64,000 bases of DNA from an uncultured Planctomycetaceae bacterium. GTDB taxonomy: Bacteria > Planctomycetota > Planctomycetia > Pirellulales > Pirellulaceae. A program made the position numbers and the translations under genes. Location of the stretch: NCBI GenBank assembly GCA_903927685.1, contig CAIYOB010001247.1:44671-108670 (forward strand). The letters are read 5' to 3'. The number at the start of each line of letters is the position of its first letter. Position 1 is the stretch's first letter. This document shows positions 20,238 to 28,800 of the stretch, piece after piece. The notes under the pieces were generated by a model, which saw only the letters and a list, made by a program, of their open reading frames with translations, was not told the origin of the DNA and searched no databases.

Positions 20238-21017
20238 TCACACTTCGTCCGCCCGCAGCCCCAGTCCGAGGGCCAACGTGCAGAGGCCGCAAAACAAGTC
20301 GGTCACGGCAGCCAACTCGGTCAGGTCTTCCACCGACAACCCAAGCTGCCGACCGGCAGCCGTATGGGCGTCCACTCAGTAAAAGCAGCCGTTGACGGCC
20401 GAGACGGCGATGGCAATCAGCTCCTTGGTCTGTCGCCGCAAACGGCCCGTCAACATGATCGCCTTGTAGCACTCCCACTTGGCCTGCAGCATCGCCGGTT
20501 GATGCGCCAGGGCCTTGAAGATGTTGGGAATGAACGGGATGCCCATCTTGGCCTTGATCTCGCCGTAGACTTGGCCCACCATGGGATCTTCCGATTCGAG
20601 AACATACGGCACATTCACGTCGATCTCGCGGTCGATCAGCGACAGGTCGCCCGCCTCCAGCCTGCGCGGCCGCAGGTCCGAGTCCACGTGCAGGGCATGG
20701 GCGAACGTGTCGAAACCCTCGAAGAAAGCCGCGACCGCCAGCGCCTCCAGTTCCTCATCGGGTCCCAAATTCGCCCGCGACAACTGCCGCCGCTGCAGCC
20801 CCGTCACGTACTCGTTCGACTTCGCCACCGCCACGCTCAGCCCGATGAGTTCTTTGGCCTGCCGTTCGAGTCGTCCCCCGATCATGACGCTCGTGTACTG
20901 CCGCCACGTCGCAGCCAGCAGCCCTGCGTTGGCCGTCAACTGCCGAAACAAGGCGGGCGGTTCCGACTCGCCAAAATGAACCGCAATATCCGCCAGAAAC
21001 AGGATGATGTCGGACAT
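20238..21017 (-). CDS. AhpD-like two-domain CMD-family protein with in-frame TGA (probable selenocysteine, CxxU)
   Basis: The ATG at 21017 has GGAGG upstream. The frame runs 213 codons to a TGA at 20378-20376, then 45 more codons to the TGA at 20240-20238, giving 259 aa with selenocysteine at 214. Two carboxymuconolactone-decarboxylase/AhpD-like repeats are visible. The first (about 30-110) lacks redox cysteines. The second has RRQTKELIAIAVSAVNGCFY, then TGA, then VDAHTAAGRQLG. Family members read NGCxYCxxAHT here, so the TGA replaces exactly the second cysteine of CxxC. Continued family similarity after the TGA, and a hairpin 21 nt after it, support recoding. Selenocysteine forms of AhpD/CMD proteins are known from selenoproteome surveys. 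The role would be thiol-dependent peroxide or hydroperoxide reduction. The alternative is a TGC/TGT-to-TGA nonsense mutation. No Sec machinery lies in this window. Confidence 0.75.
20340..20378 (-). promoter_or_regulatory. Candidate bacterial SECIS element after the in-frame TGA
   Basis: On the minus strand the TGA (20378-20376) is followed by 15 nt, then GCTGCC-GGTC-GGCAGC (20360-20345), a perfect 6-bp stem with a 4-nt loop beginning GG. An outer CCCA/TGGG stem (20368-20365 with 20343-20340) is separated by a small internal loop. The apical loop starts 21 nt after the TGA. This fits the general bacterial SECIS pattern of a short apical loop with an early G about 16-37 nt downstream of UGA. 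Seen by eye; not folded computationally. Confidence 0.6.
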
Positions 21018-21628
21018 CGGTTCGATTCCTCCGGCTTTCTCCGTTAGAAGCGTTCACGAGTGAGGGTGAGTTGCGAGAAACGAGCCTGACGGCCGAACAG
21101 ACGTTTTGTGCAAGCGTTACGGAATCCATTCGCTGTAGGATGGGCGATCCTGTCTGTCCGCCTGAAGACGTACACGAGCGTCCGCCCTGCAGCCGAGTTA
21201 GTTTCTTTCTGATGTTCCCCCTGTTCCCAGAGCCGCGACCCGCGCGGCTGAGGTGACGGACCAACGTTTTGTTGATCTGTCGATGTACAATGAATATAAT
21301 GGGTTTCCCGGTTAAAGCAAGATCGTCGGGTTCGCCGCGCGTTCAATCCACGGTCTGGTAACCTTTCCGGCGGATATCCACAGAACTAGACATTCAAAGC
21401 TGGCAGTGACAAGACGATCCGTCGTGGGTCTGTTTGCTGATCGCGGATGGAACGTAGTCCGTCGCAGATGACAACTCAGCACCGTCATGCCTTTCGTAAC
21501 CGTTTTGTCCCAGGAGCAGCAATGGGCGGGGCGGGGATGGTCGGGTGGAGGAACGGAGTCGCGATAATTGTTGATTTGGGCTAGCTAGCCACGGGCGGGA
21601 GCGGTATGTGGGGCATCCGAAGGAACGG
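21018..21628. other. Intergenic region between the CMD gene and the IS66 remnant
   Basis: About 610 bp with no convincing gene. It holds the 5' region of the minus-strand CMD gene, a strong plus-strand sigma70-like promoter at 21272-21300, and a perfect 12-bp palindrome GGCTAGCTAGCC at 21579-21590, 38 bp before the transposase start. Local composition is less GC-rich around 21260-21440. Confidence 0.6.
21272..21300 (+). promoter_or_regulatory. Strong sigma70-like promoter without an obvious target gene
   Basis: TTGATC (21272-21277), a 17-bp spacer, and a perfect TATAAT (21295-21300). Transcription would start near 21307, heading into about 320 bp without an ORF before the decayed transposase. 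It may drive the IS66 remnant or an unannotated small RNA. Confidence 0.55.
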
Positions 21629-22785
21629 ATGCCGATGGAGTTCTGCTTCTACCCCAAGCACGAATACGCCCGCCCGCAGATCAGCCACTGCCCGCATCTG
21701 GGCGGCGCCGCCCTCGGAACGCTCGTCAACGCCGCCAGCGAACCCGATGAGTATCTCCGGATGCTTTGGGGGCAACTCGATTTCGAGCGGGGACGCAATA
21801 CCAAGTTGTTCGAAGAGAACGAACGGATTCAGGCCCAGATCGAACAACTCAAGTTGGAGCTGAAGGTCGAGCGGCAGAGTAAGTTTGCCACCTCCGCGAG
21901 CCTGGACCAGACCGAATCGGAGCCCGCGGCCAGCCCGGCGAGCCCGCCGGCCGCCGACAGCCAGCCGAAGAAACGCGGAGCCCCGATCGGCCATCCGGGC
22001 TGGTTCCGCCCGCAACCCGAGAAGTACGATCAATTGATCAAAGTCCGCCTCCCTGTGACTGTCCGCACTGTGCCGGCACGGTCAACCTCTTTCCCGACGT
22101 CGAGCCCTTCGATCACTGGCAGGAGGACGTCGTTAAGGGGCGGTATCAAGTCGTGCTGTATCGGCACTTGGCGGGCCGCTGCGAGGATTGCCATCTGTGG
22201 GTCAGGCAAGCGGGCGAGGGGGAAATCCTGGGCAGCCGCATCGGCCCTCGTCTGCGGGCCTGGGCCGTGTATCTCCGCAACGGCATCGGGATCAGTTATC
22301 GCAAGGTGCCGGCCGCCTTGGAAGAACTGTTGGGCATCCGTTTTTCGCCGGCCGCGTTGCTGGGCTTCGAGCGGATGTTGGCCGAGTTGGCCCAACCGCT
22401 GGCAGAAGATATTGTCAAGAAGATCGCCAGCACTGACGGTGCGGTCCACGCTGATGAGACGTATTGGACCCATGAGAAAGCCCTGACCCTGCAAAAGCGG
22501 ATTCGCAAGCACGCCGGCCAGTGGCTGGTCTTCCTGGACGACCCGCGCGTTCCCCCGACCGACAATCTGGCCGAGCGTGCGTTGCGGCCGCTGGTGGTGC
22601 TTCGCAAGATCACCTTCGGCCACCGCAGCCAAGCGGGAGCCCAGCGGATGGCGACGCTGATGACGATCCAGGAGACGGCCAAGCGGCACCAGCGCCGGCC
22701 GACGGACATCTTCTACCGACTGTACACACATCCACCCAGCGGCGTCCTGCGGTATCACTACGCCGGCCGGCCACGGTCATCCTGA
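21629..22785 (+). pseudogene. IS66-family transposase, frameshifted and internally deleted
   Basis: The first part (from MPMEFCFYPKHEYARP, or GTG at 21608) contains the LWGQLDFERGRNTKLFEENE helix and a KKRGAPIGHPGW linker typical of IS66 TnpC. Near 22048-22052 the frame shifts: correct continuation would be the zinc motif CDCPHCAGTVNLFPD, which is in another frame. That second frame runs to 22785 with RYQVVLYRHLAGRCEDC, the catalytic HADETYW (first Asp) and DNLAERALRPLVVLRKITFG (final Glu). Between ETYWTH and the EKAL stretch about 100-150 residues including the second catalytic Asp are missing. It cannot encode an active transposase. Confidence 0.85.
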
Positions 22786-22789
22786 CCGT

Positions 22790-22819
22790 GAGCCCAGAGC
22801 GCGTGCGTCGCTCTGGCTC
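22790..22819 (+). repeat. Hairpin just after the transposase remnant
   Basis: GAGCC(C)AGAGCG, a 7-nt loop CGTGCGT, then CGCTCTGGCTC. This gives an 11-bp stem with one bulged C, starting 5 nt after the stop of the transposase. It may be a REP-like element or part of the transposon end. No T-tract follows, so it is not a standard terminator. Confidence 0.5.
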
Positions 22820-23287
22820 TGACGCGGCGTTCTTTCTGAGGACTCGACGAACCAGCCAACCGAATGGAGGCCTTCCTTTCGGCCGCATTCGCTGCTGCGC
22901 GATGGTGTGCCGGAAAGATCTTCCTCGCTGTTTCCGTCCGAATCGCGTCTTTCCTTGCAGCCGCGAATCGCGCGCCTCTCTTCCCGCCACACACTCCGGA
23001 CCACGCTACACCGGCACGAGATCGCCGCGGTGGCGAGCCAGGGGAAATCCACAACGGCGACAGGCGTGTGTGCCGGCGTGCCTGCCGAGCACTGGACGGC
23101 AACGTCGGGGACGCCCGCACCGCCCTGGCGTCTGCCAAGAACTCTGGTTCAGAAACTAAACTGTTACGTACAAGCCTTCGCCCTCGATCACGAATAGGCC
23201 GCCGCGTGACCGGGCGGGATATAGAAAGTCCCCGGAGCATTCCTCGCCCCAAGCCGTAATGGCGGCTGCCGATCGCGTTCCTGGCCC
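22820..23287. other. Non-coding stretch between IS66 remnant and porin gene
   Basis: About 470 bp. Open frames exist on both strands but their translations are arginine/alanine-rich without any recognisable motif, as expected by chance at this GC content. I see no gene, RNA or repeat here. It may be further decayed mobile-element sequence. Confidence 0.5.
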
Positions 23288-25057
23288 TTACCAACGCTGC
23301 GAAAACGTCATGTGGAAGAACTCGGCATCCGCAGCCCGGTTCGGGCCGGCCGTGCGCTCGAGGAAGCTGCCGCCGAAGAGCTTCGAGTAGCCGGCCAGCA
23401 GATCGGTGTAGCGGGCGAGATGGAAGTTGGCCACGAAGTCGATTTCATCCCCGACATTGGTGCCCGCCGCGCCGGTTGGGTCGCGCCGATAGGCATTGCC
23501 CGCCACCCCATACAGGGCGTCGGTGCTCTGGTTCAGCCAGAAGTGATGGTATTGGACAAAGGCCGTGATCCAGGGCGTGGGGTAAACGTAGAAATGAGCA
23601 TTCAAGTCATGGATGTTCTGACGGCCAACAAGGTCGATCCAACCCAGGTAATAATGGCCGAACGGATGGAGCTGATTGAACGTGTGGAAGTGTCCGTCAT
23701 TCGGGTCTCCATCGCCGCTGGCGTAGTCGTAGTAGACCCACGCTGTCGGTAACCAGCGGGCATCCTTCCAGTTGCGGCCCAGTCCCGCCGTCGCCGCGCC
23801 CGCCAGCAGATCCTGCTCTTGCTGCTGGCCCATTTGCAGCATCAGTTCGGTATCCCACAGCCAGCCGTCCTTGTCTCCGGTCCAGCGTGTGCCCAGCGTG
23901 TGGATATCGGCGGGGTAACGCACGATGCCCTGCTGGACGACGTCGTTCGTATTGCCGAAGTACAGGTAGTACAGGTCGAGGAAGCGTCCCTTTTCGGGAC
24001 GATAGGTCAGCCAGCTGCCAGCGAAGTTGGCGTTCTCGTCGGGGCTGTCGAAATCATCGGGGTTGGCCGGCACCGGTTGCGTCCAGAACGCGTCGAAGTC
24101 CCATTTTTCGCCCTGGCGAAATACCTTGACGCCTTGAAAGGTCCGGCGCACGTTGGCCCAGTCGAGCGGCGCGACCAGGCGTTGGGATCCGAACAACAAC
24201 TCCTGCCTTCCGCCGCGGACGTAGACCGGATGATCGGCGATTTCAAACAGTCGCAGGTCGGCGAACAGGTTGAGAACATCCCCGCGATTGGCGTCGATGG
24301 CGGCGGCCGGCAGGTCTTCCGAGAACGCATCGGCCCAGATGAATTCTCCGTATACGCGCAGCGCCTCGCCATAATTCAGATCCCCGAAGGTTCGCACTCG
24401 CGCCAAGGTGTAGTCGTTGTGCGCTTCGGTCAGGCGGGCGTTGTTCTCGTTCATGAAACGCATCCAGAACTGACCGCCCGTACTGAACATCAGGCAATCA
24501 CCCAGGGGGATGCGTTTCAGCTCTTCGACCAGCGTTCGATCTTCAGGGGCCAGCGTTTCGACGTAGCGGAAATCCGCGTCGAAGAACGACGGCGGCATCA
24601 GCGCAAACGAAGGATAACCCGATTTCGGCGGTTTCTCGCGGCAGTCGCACCGAACGCGATCCCAGAACGAGAAGTAGCCGGGGCCAGATGGCGGAATGCC
24701 GAAATTGCCCGGGCGCGGTATGGCTCGGATCGTGGCGGGCACCCTGGCCCAGTTCACCTCATGGCCGCAGCAGCACGTCTTGCGCGGAGTTGCCGGGGCG
24801 CCTGGGGCACGTGCCCGGCAGCACGCGGAACAACCGGAAGCATCGCCCTCGCCCTCCGTCGCTAAGTCCGACATCCGGTCGGTGACGAATTCGACGGCCG
24901 GCTCGTCGCCCGTTGCCACTTCGGACAAGCTGCCTTCCGACCGGCAGTTCTCCGAAGGCGGGGATTCCTGAGCTGCCACCACCGAGGCGATCGTCAGCAG
25001 CAAGGCCGAGAAAAGCAACGATCCAATCCGCAAAGATCTCTGAAGTGGAAGTGCCAT
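23288..25057 (-). CDS. Alginate-export-type outer-membrane beta-barrel porin
   Basis: 589 aa, start at 25057 with GGGAGGGCAACGG upstream. An N-terminal signal peptide is clear (basic LQRSLRIGSLLFS, hydrophobic core, ASVVAAQ). A cysteine-rich segment follows (ASGCSACCRARAPG and TPRKTCCCGHE, about residues 75-100), unusual for a porin. From about residue 190 the sequence has the alternating beta-strand pattern of the Alginate_exp family: ALRVYGEFIWADAF, VRGGRQELLFGSQRLVAPLDW, RTFQGVKVF, RYTDLLAGYSKLFGGSFLE. It ends in HMTFSQRW, an aromatic C-terminal strand typical of barrel insertion. It is divergent from the rrf2-cytochrome operon and probably supplies solutes to, or is co-regulated with, that respiratory system. 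The substrate is unknown; the family name does not imply alginate. Confidence 0.8.
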   Translation of the reverse strand: MALPLQRSLRIGSLLFSALLLTIASVVAAQESPPSENCRSEGSLSEVATGDEPAVEFVTDRMSDLATEGEGDASGCSACCRARAPGAPATPRKTCCCGHEVNWARVPATIRAIPRPGNFGIPPSGPGYFSFWDRVRCDCREKPPKSGYPSFALMPPSFFDADFRYVETLAPEDRTLVEELKRIPLGDCLMFSTGGQFWMRFMNENNARLTEAHNDYTLARVRTFGDLNYGEALRVYGEFIWADAFSEDLPAAAIDANRGDVLNLFADLRLFEIADHPVYVRGGRQELLFGSQRLVAPLDWANVRRTFQGVKVFRQGEKWDFDAFWTQPVPANPDDFDSPDENANFAGSWLTYRPEKGRFLDLYYLYFGNTNDVVQQGIVRYPADIHTLGTRWTGDKDGWLWDTELMLQMGQQQEQDLLAGAATAGLGRNWKDARWLPTAWVYYDYASGDGDPNDGHFHTFNQLHPFGHYYLGWIDLVGRQNIHDLNAHFYVYPTPWITAFVQYHHFWLNQSTDALYGVAGNAYRRDPTGAAGTNVGDEIDFVANFHLARYTDLLAGYSKLFGGSFLERTAGPNRAADAEFFHMTFSQRW

Positions 25058-25208
25058 CCGTTGCCCTCCCCATGTCTCGTGATCGTCAAAGTCAACCGGA
25101 AGAGACGCCGCGGGGAATCGCTTTCGCGCTTTCTAACCCCCTCTTTCTCGTCCTTCTTCATCTTCGGCCGGATTCATCCCAATCCTGCAGATATTGCGCA
25201 CGGCCGTA

Positions 25209-25241
25209 TTGACATTCGATCCGATTTACAGATAATTCGGA
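25209..25241 (+). promoter_or_regulatory. Sigma70-like promoter overlapped by a dyad, probable Rrf2 autoregulatory site
   Basis: TTGACA (25209-25214), 16-bp spacer, GATAAT (25231-25236), 42 bp before the rrf2-type ATG. An inverted repeat TCCGA-N12-TCGGA (25220-25241) covers the spacer and -10. A repressor bound here would block the promoter. Rrf2 regulators commonly repress their own operons from such positions; that this dyad is the operator is inference. Confidence 0.55.
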
Positions 25242-25278
25242 CGTTTCATATCTCAGTTTGCGCCGTGGGCGGCCCGGA

Positions 25279-25806
25279 ATGTTGACGAAAACCTCGCGAT
25301 CGGCGATCCGTTTACTCACCCACCTGGGGCAACTCAGGACCAGCGAGCCGTTGTCCCCTCGCGTCCTGGCAGAACGGCTGGGCGAGTCGCCGACCTATCT
25401 CGCCAAGGTCGCCGGGCACCTTGTACGGGCGGGTATTCTCCAATCGCAACGCGGTGTAGCCGGCGGAGTGGTCCTGAGCCGGGCGCCGGAGACCATCACC
25501 CTGCTGGCGGTTGTCGAGTCATGTCAAGGCGCGATTCTGGGTGACTTCTGCGACGAGGCCCCTGACCTCGACCAGACCTGTGCGTTCCATCAGGCTTGTG
25601 ACGAGCTGCACAGCGCGATTGTCGGGATCCTGTCGCGCTGGACGCTGGCTCGGTTTCTCCAGAAGCCCCGTCCGGTCGAGATGTTGAACAAGCAGATTCC
25701 GTGCTGGTTGGAGCCGACTCCTTGCGGGGTGGCACGCCAGTCGAAAGTCAAACGAAAGGCAGATCGTACCAGGGCCAAGTCGCGGGCGTCAGTAGGCGGA
25801 GCCTGA
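25279..25806 (+). CDS. Rrf2-family transcriptional regulator with iron-sulfur-type cysteines
   Basis: I start at the ATG at 25279 (MLTKTSRSAIRLLTHL), since the seven upstream in-frame codons from a TTG are not family-like; 175 aa. The winged helix is clear: SPRVLAERLGESPTYLAKV (recognition region) and AGILQSQRGVAGGVVLSR (wing). Cysteines fall at 82, 91, 101 and 107; the C91-x9-C101-x5-C107 group corresponds to the cluster-binding region of NsrR/IscR-type members, with slightly longer first spacing. The C-terminal tail is lysine/arginine-rich and longer than usual. It is first in line with the tetraheme cytochrome gene 55 nt downstream, so it probably senses NO or redox state through an Fe-S cluster and controls the respiratory operon. 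Confidence 0.82.
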   Translation: MLTKTSRSAIRLLTHLGQLRTSEPLSPRVLAERLGESPTYLAKVAGHLVRAGILQSQRGVAGGVVLSRAPETITLLAVVESCQGAILGDFCDEAPDLDQTCAFHQACDELHSAIVGILSRWTLARFLQKPRPVEMLNKQIPCWLEPTPCGVARQSKVKRKADRTRAKSRASVGGA

Positions 25807-25861
25807 ACGTCAAAAGACAACGGACAGCGTCAACAGCGAGAGTCGTAGCGGTGAGGTGATC

Positions 25862-26551
25862 ATGTCCCAGCGATCCGTTTCGCCGGCCAATCGCGCGCGA
25901 GCCTTTTGGGTTCCGGCGGCCCTGCTCGCGTGCGCCGCGGTGCTGGCCGTGAGCCCCTTCCCCTTCCGTACTCCTGTCGCTCCTGCGGTGCCGGTCGCCG
26001 CCTGGGTCACGGATCCGACTCCGGTCCAGCGGCCGAAGCTGCGGCCGGAGTACACCGTGGCGGTGTTTGACTATCGCTGCAGCGACTGCCACAAGATCAT
26101 TCCTTCGCCGGCCGAGACCAACCGCACATTGACCCAGCACCGGGAGATCCAGCTGGCCCACGGCATCAATGCCCGCTGCTTCAACTGTCACCATCGTACC
26201 AACCGGGATGCTTTCGTCGATGACGCGGGGCAAGAGATTGCTTGGGATCAGCCTCAGCGACTGTGCGCCAAGTGTCATGGGCCGGTGTACCGCGACTGGC
26301 AGCATGGCTCGCACGGGCGGACCAACGGGTATTGGGACAAGTCGCAGGGCGAGCAGACTCGGCGGAAGTGCATCGAGTGCCACGACCCGCACCAGCCGGC
26401 CTTCCGTCCGATGCGTCCGGCCCCGGCGCCGAACACGTTGCGGATGGGGCCGCAAGGCCAACGGGCGCACGCGGAAGTTCACGACCCCTTGAGACTAGGC
26501 TTGGCAGCGGACCAAGCCCACGCGTCTGCCGTACCGCACCAGGAGCAGTAA
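25862..26551 (+). CDS. Membrane-anchored or periplasmic tetraheme cytochrome c (NrfB-like role)
   Basis: 229 aa. The ATG at 25862 has GAGGTG upstream. A hydrophobic N-terminal segment (FWVPAALLACAAVLAV, residues 15-30) is a signal anchor or signal peptide. Four CxxCH heme sites follow: CSDCH (73-77), CFNCH (106-110), CAKCH (135-139) and CIECH (170-174). Extra histidines (HHRTN, HGSHG) can supply distal ligands. The Fe-S protein starts 3 nt after the stop, so the genes are tightly coupled. It is the likely electron carrier between the NrfCD-like module and the octaheme enzyme. Its exact family was not determined. Confidence 0.8.
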   Translation: MSQRSVSPANRARAFWVPAALLACAAVLAVSPFPFRTPVAPAVPVAAWVTDPTPVQRPKLRPEYTVAVFDYRCSDCHKIIPSPAETNRTLTQHREIQLAHGINARCFNCHHRTNRDAFVDDAGQEIAWDQPQRLCAKCHGPVYRDWQHGSHGRTNGYWDKSQGEQTRRKCIECHDPHQPAFRPMRPAPAPNTLRMGPQGQRAHAEVHDPLRLGLAADQAHASAVPHQEQ

Positions 26552-26554
26552 CGC

Positions 26555-27577
26555 ATGGCCGATTCTCCCGTACGGACCGAGCACGATCCAAATCCCGCGT
26601 CGTCCGAGGCCCCGGACTTGACCCGGCGAGGGTTCTTGTCTCAGGGCGTCGCCGCGCTGGCCGGGGCTGCCGCCCTGGCGGCGGCTGTCTCGCCGCTGCG
26701 GCACTTGAGCGCGGACAGCGTCCCGGACCTCGAGGAGTTCCTGCAGAAACACTACAAGGAAATGACGGCTGAGGACAAGCAGCACGTCCTGGACCGGATC
26801 CGCGACGAAGTCCGGCAGCGATACGGCGTGGAGTCCAAGGTGTCGGACCCGCCGCCCTTGGACGGCGTCGAGTTCGTCTACGGCCTGAACCTGAGCCGCT
26901 GCATTGGTTGCCGCAAGTGCGTCCATGCCTGCGTCCAGGAGAACAATCAATCCCGCTCGCCGGAAATCCAGTACATCCGCGTCTTGGAAATGGAGAAGGG
27001 CAGCATCGACCTGGAGACGTCGAATCACCATTACGCGTCGGAATCCGTTCCGAATCCAGACAAGTACTATATGCCGGTCCAGTGCCACCAGTGCGCCAAG
27101 CCACCCTGCGTCAAAGTCTGCCCGGTGGAGGCCACTTGGCAGGAGCCCGACGGCATTGTCGTGATCGATTACGATTGGTGCATCGGCTGCCGCTACTGCG
27201 AAGCTGCTTGTCCCTACTGGGCTCGCCGCTTCAACTTTGCGGATCCGCAAATTCCGCAGGACAAGCTGAATCCGGATATGGCCTATCTTGCCAATCGGCC
27301 GCGGGAGCGGGGCGTCATGGAAAAGTGCACGTTCTGCCTGCAGCGGACGCGCGTGGGCCGCCTGCCGGCCTGCCTGGAAGTCTGCCCGACGGGGTCTCGC
27401 AAGTTCGGCAACGTGTTGGATCGGGACAGCGAGGTCGCTTACATCCTGCAGCACAAACGCGTCTACGTGTTGAAAGAAGACGTGGGCACGGTGCCGCGGT
27501 TCTTCTATTACTTTGACGAGCGCGGGGGCCGCTACCGGGAGCCGATCGCGACGTCCGCTCCGGGAGGTGAGGCATGA
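26555..27577 (+). CDS. Tat-exported four-cluster ferredoxin subunit (NrfC/HybA-like)
   Basis: 340 aa. Twin-arginine motif DLTRRGFLSQ with a hydrophobic stretch (residues 21-45) indicates Tat export to the periplasmic side. Four cysteine groups are visible: CIGCRKCVHAC, CHQCAKPPCVKVCP, CIGCRYCEAACP and CTFCLQRTRVGRLPACLEVC, giving four [4Fe-4S] clusters as in DmsB/NrfC/HybA subunits. AGGAG lies before the ATG at 26555. The 3' end overlaps the NrfD-type gene by 4 nt (ATGA), indicating translational coupling. It would take electrons from the membrane quinol oxidase subunit and pass them to the multiheme cytochromes. Confidence 0.88.
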   Translation: MADSPVRTEHDPNPASSEAPDLTRRGFLSQGVAALAGAAALAAAVSPLRHLSADSVPDLEEFLQKHYKEMTAEDKQHVLDRIRDEVRQRYGVESKVSDPPPLDGVEFVYGLNLSRCIGCRKCVHACVQENNQSRSPEIQYIRVLEMEKGSIDLETSNHHYASESVPNPDKYYMPVQCHQCAKPPCVKVCPVEATWQEPDGIVVIDYDWCIGCRYCEAACPYWARRFNFADPQIPQDKLNPDMAYLANRPRERGVMEKCTFCLQRTRVGRLPACLEVCPTGSRKFGNVLDRDSEVAYILQHKRVYVLKEDVGTVPRFFYYFDERGGRYREPIATSAPGGEA

Positions 27578-28800
27578 AGAAGTATCTCACCTTCCTCTGG
27601 GACTGCTTCCGGCTGAGTTTCGTCGGCGACTGGCGGTACCACCTGTGGATGACGATCCTGACGGTCGTGGCCCTGGGCGGTCTGCACGCCTATTGCCAGC
27701 AACTGGTCCACGGCCTGGTGACCACGGGCATGACGGATCAGGTCTCGTGGGGCCTGTACATTGCCAATTTCACCTACCTGGTCGGCCTGGCGGCCGCAGC
27801 CGCGATGCTCGTGATCCCGGTGTACGTGTACCGCAACCTGCACCTGCACGACGTGGTGATCTTCGGCGAGTTGCTGGCGGTTGCGGTTATCTTGATGTGC
27901 CTCCTGTTCGTCACCGTGGACCTGGGGCGTCCCGACCGCTTCCTGCACTTGTTCTGGCGATTTAACTTTCCCATGTCCATGCTGACCTGGGACGTGATTG
28001 CGCTCAACGGATACCTGCTGCTGAACCTGCACATCTGCGGGTACCTGATCTACTGTGCCTACTGTGGGAGGCAGCCATCGGCCGTATTCTACGTGCCGTT
28101 TGTGTTTGTGGCGATTGCCTGGGCGGTGAGCATTCACACGGTCACGGCGTTCCTGTACGTCGGCCTGGGTGGCCGCCCGTTCTGGAATTCGGCGATCATC
28201 GCGCCCCGTTTTCTGGCCAGCGCGTTTGCGGCCGGGCCGGCCTTCATCATTTTGACCTTGCAGGTCGTGCGGCGGTACACCTCACACCAGGTCAACGACG
28301 ACGCCTTGCTGACGCTGCGGCGGATCGTCCAGGTGGCCACACTGATCAACATGTTCCTGCTGGCTTGCGAGGTATTCACTGAGTTCTATACCGATTCGGC
28401 CCATGTGGCGTCCGCGCGGTATCTGTACTTCGGCCTGGGCGGGCGCGGAGCCTTGGTCCCGTGGATCTGGACCGCGATCGGCATGAACGTGAGCGCCACG
28501 ACGCTGTTCCTGCTGCCGGCTTCGCGATCCTTGAAGACACTGAACGCGGCTTGCGCGCTGGCGATCGCTGCAATCTGGATCGAGAAGGGGATGGGGCTGA
28601 TTGTGCCTGCGTTCGTGCCCACGCCGCTGGGCGAGATTGTGGAATACGTCCCCACGCTGCATGAGATCATGATCTGCCTGGGGATTTGGGCTTTCGGGCT
28701 GCTGGTGTACACCATTTTCGTGCGCGTGTCCGTCCCTGTGCTGGCGGGCCAGGTGACTTACGACAAGAGGCGAACTCGCGAGGGAGCAAAAAGACAATGA
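27574..28800 (+). CDS. NrfD/PsrC-family polytopic membrane subunit
   Basis: 408 aa, almost wholly hydrophobic, with about nine or ten membrane segments (for example NFTYLVGLAAAAAMLVIPVY, VVIFGELLAVAVILMCLLFV, FVFVAIAWAVSIHTVTAFLY). The pattern DLGRPDRFLHLF after a helix, and the later GLGGRPFWNSA segment, are typical of NrfD. NrfD proteins oxidise or reduce quinol without heme and partner with a four-cluster ferredoxin, here the gene immediately upstream. The start overlaps that gene by 4 nt and the stop overlaps the octaheme gene by 4 nt. Confidence 0.88.
   Translation: MKKYLTFLWDCFRLSFVGDWRYHLWMTILTVVALGGLHAYCQQLVHGLVTTGMTDQVSWGLYIANFTYLVGLAAAAAMLVIPVYVYRNLHLHDVVIFGELLAVAVILMCLLFVTVDLGRPDRFLHLFWRFNFPMSMLTWDVIALNGYLLLNLHICGYLIYCAYCGRQPSAVFYVPFVFVAIAWAVSIHTVTAFLYVGLGGRPFWNSAIIAPRFLASAFAAGPAFIILTLQVVRRYTSHQVNDDALLTLRRIVQVATLINMFLLACEVFTEFYTDSAHVASARYLYFGLGGRGALVPWIWTAIGMNVSATTLFLLPASRSLKTLNAACALAIAAIWIEKGMGLIVPAFVPTPLGEIVEYVPTLHEIMICLGIWAFGLLVYTIFVRVSVPVLAGQVTYDKRRTREGAKRQ

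Noticed and set aside
20216..20378. TGA as a reassigned sense codon genome-wide
   Set aside because: TGA ends many clear genes here (for example at 10403-10405, 28798-28800 and 40188-40190), so a general code change is excluded; only site-specific recoding or mutation remains.
19992..21047. 351-codon plus-strand frame across the TGA-containing genes
   Set aside because: Antisense to the CMD family gene, whose motifs are clear on the minus strand; the plus product has no recognisable features. It is the reason an automatic caller might miss the selenoprotein.
21579..21590. 12-bp perfect palindrome GGCTAGCTAGCC as an operator or IS end
   Set aside because: Short, made of a simple CTAG repeat, and without a second copy at the other end of the transposase remnant.
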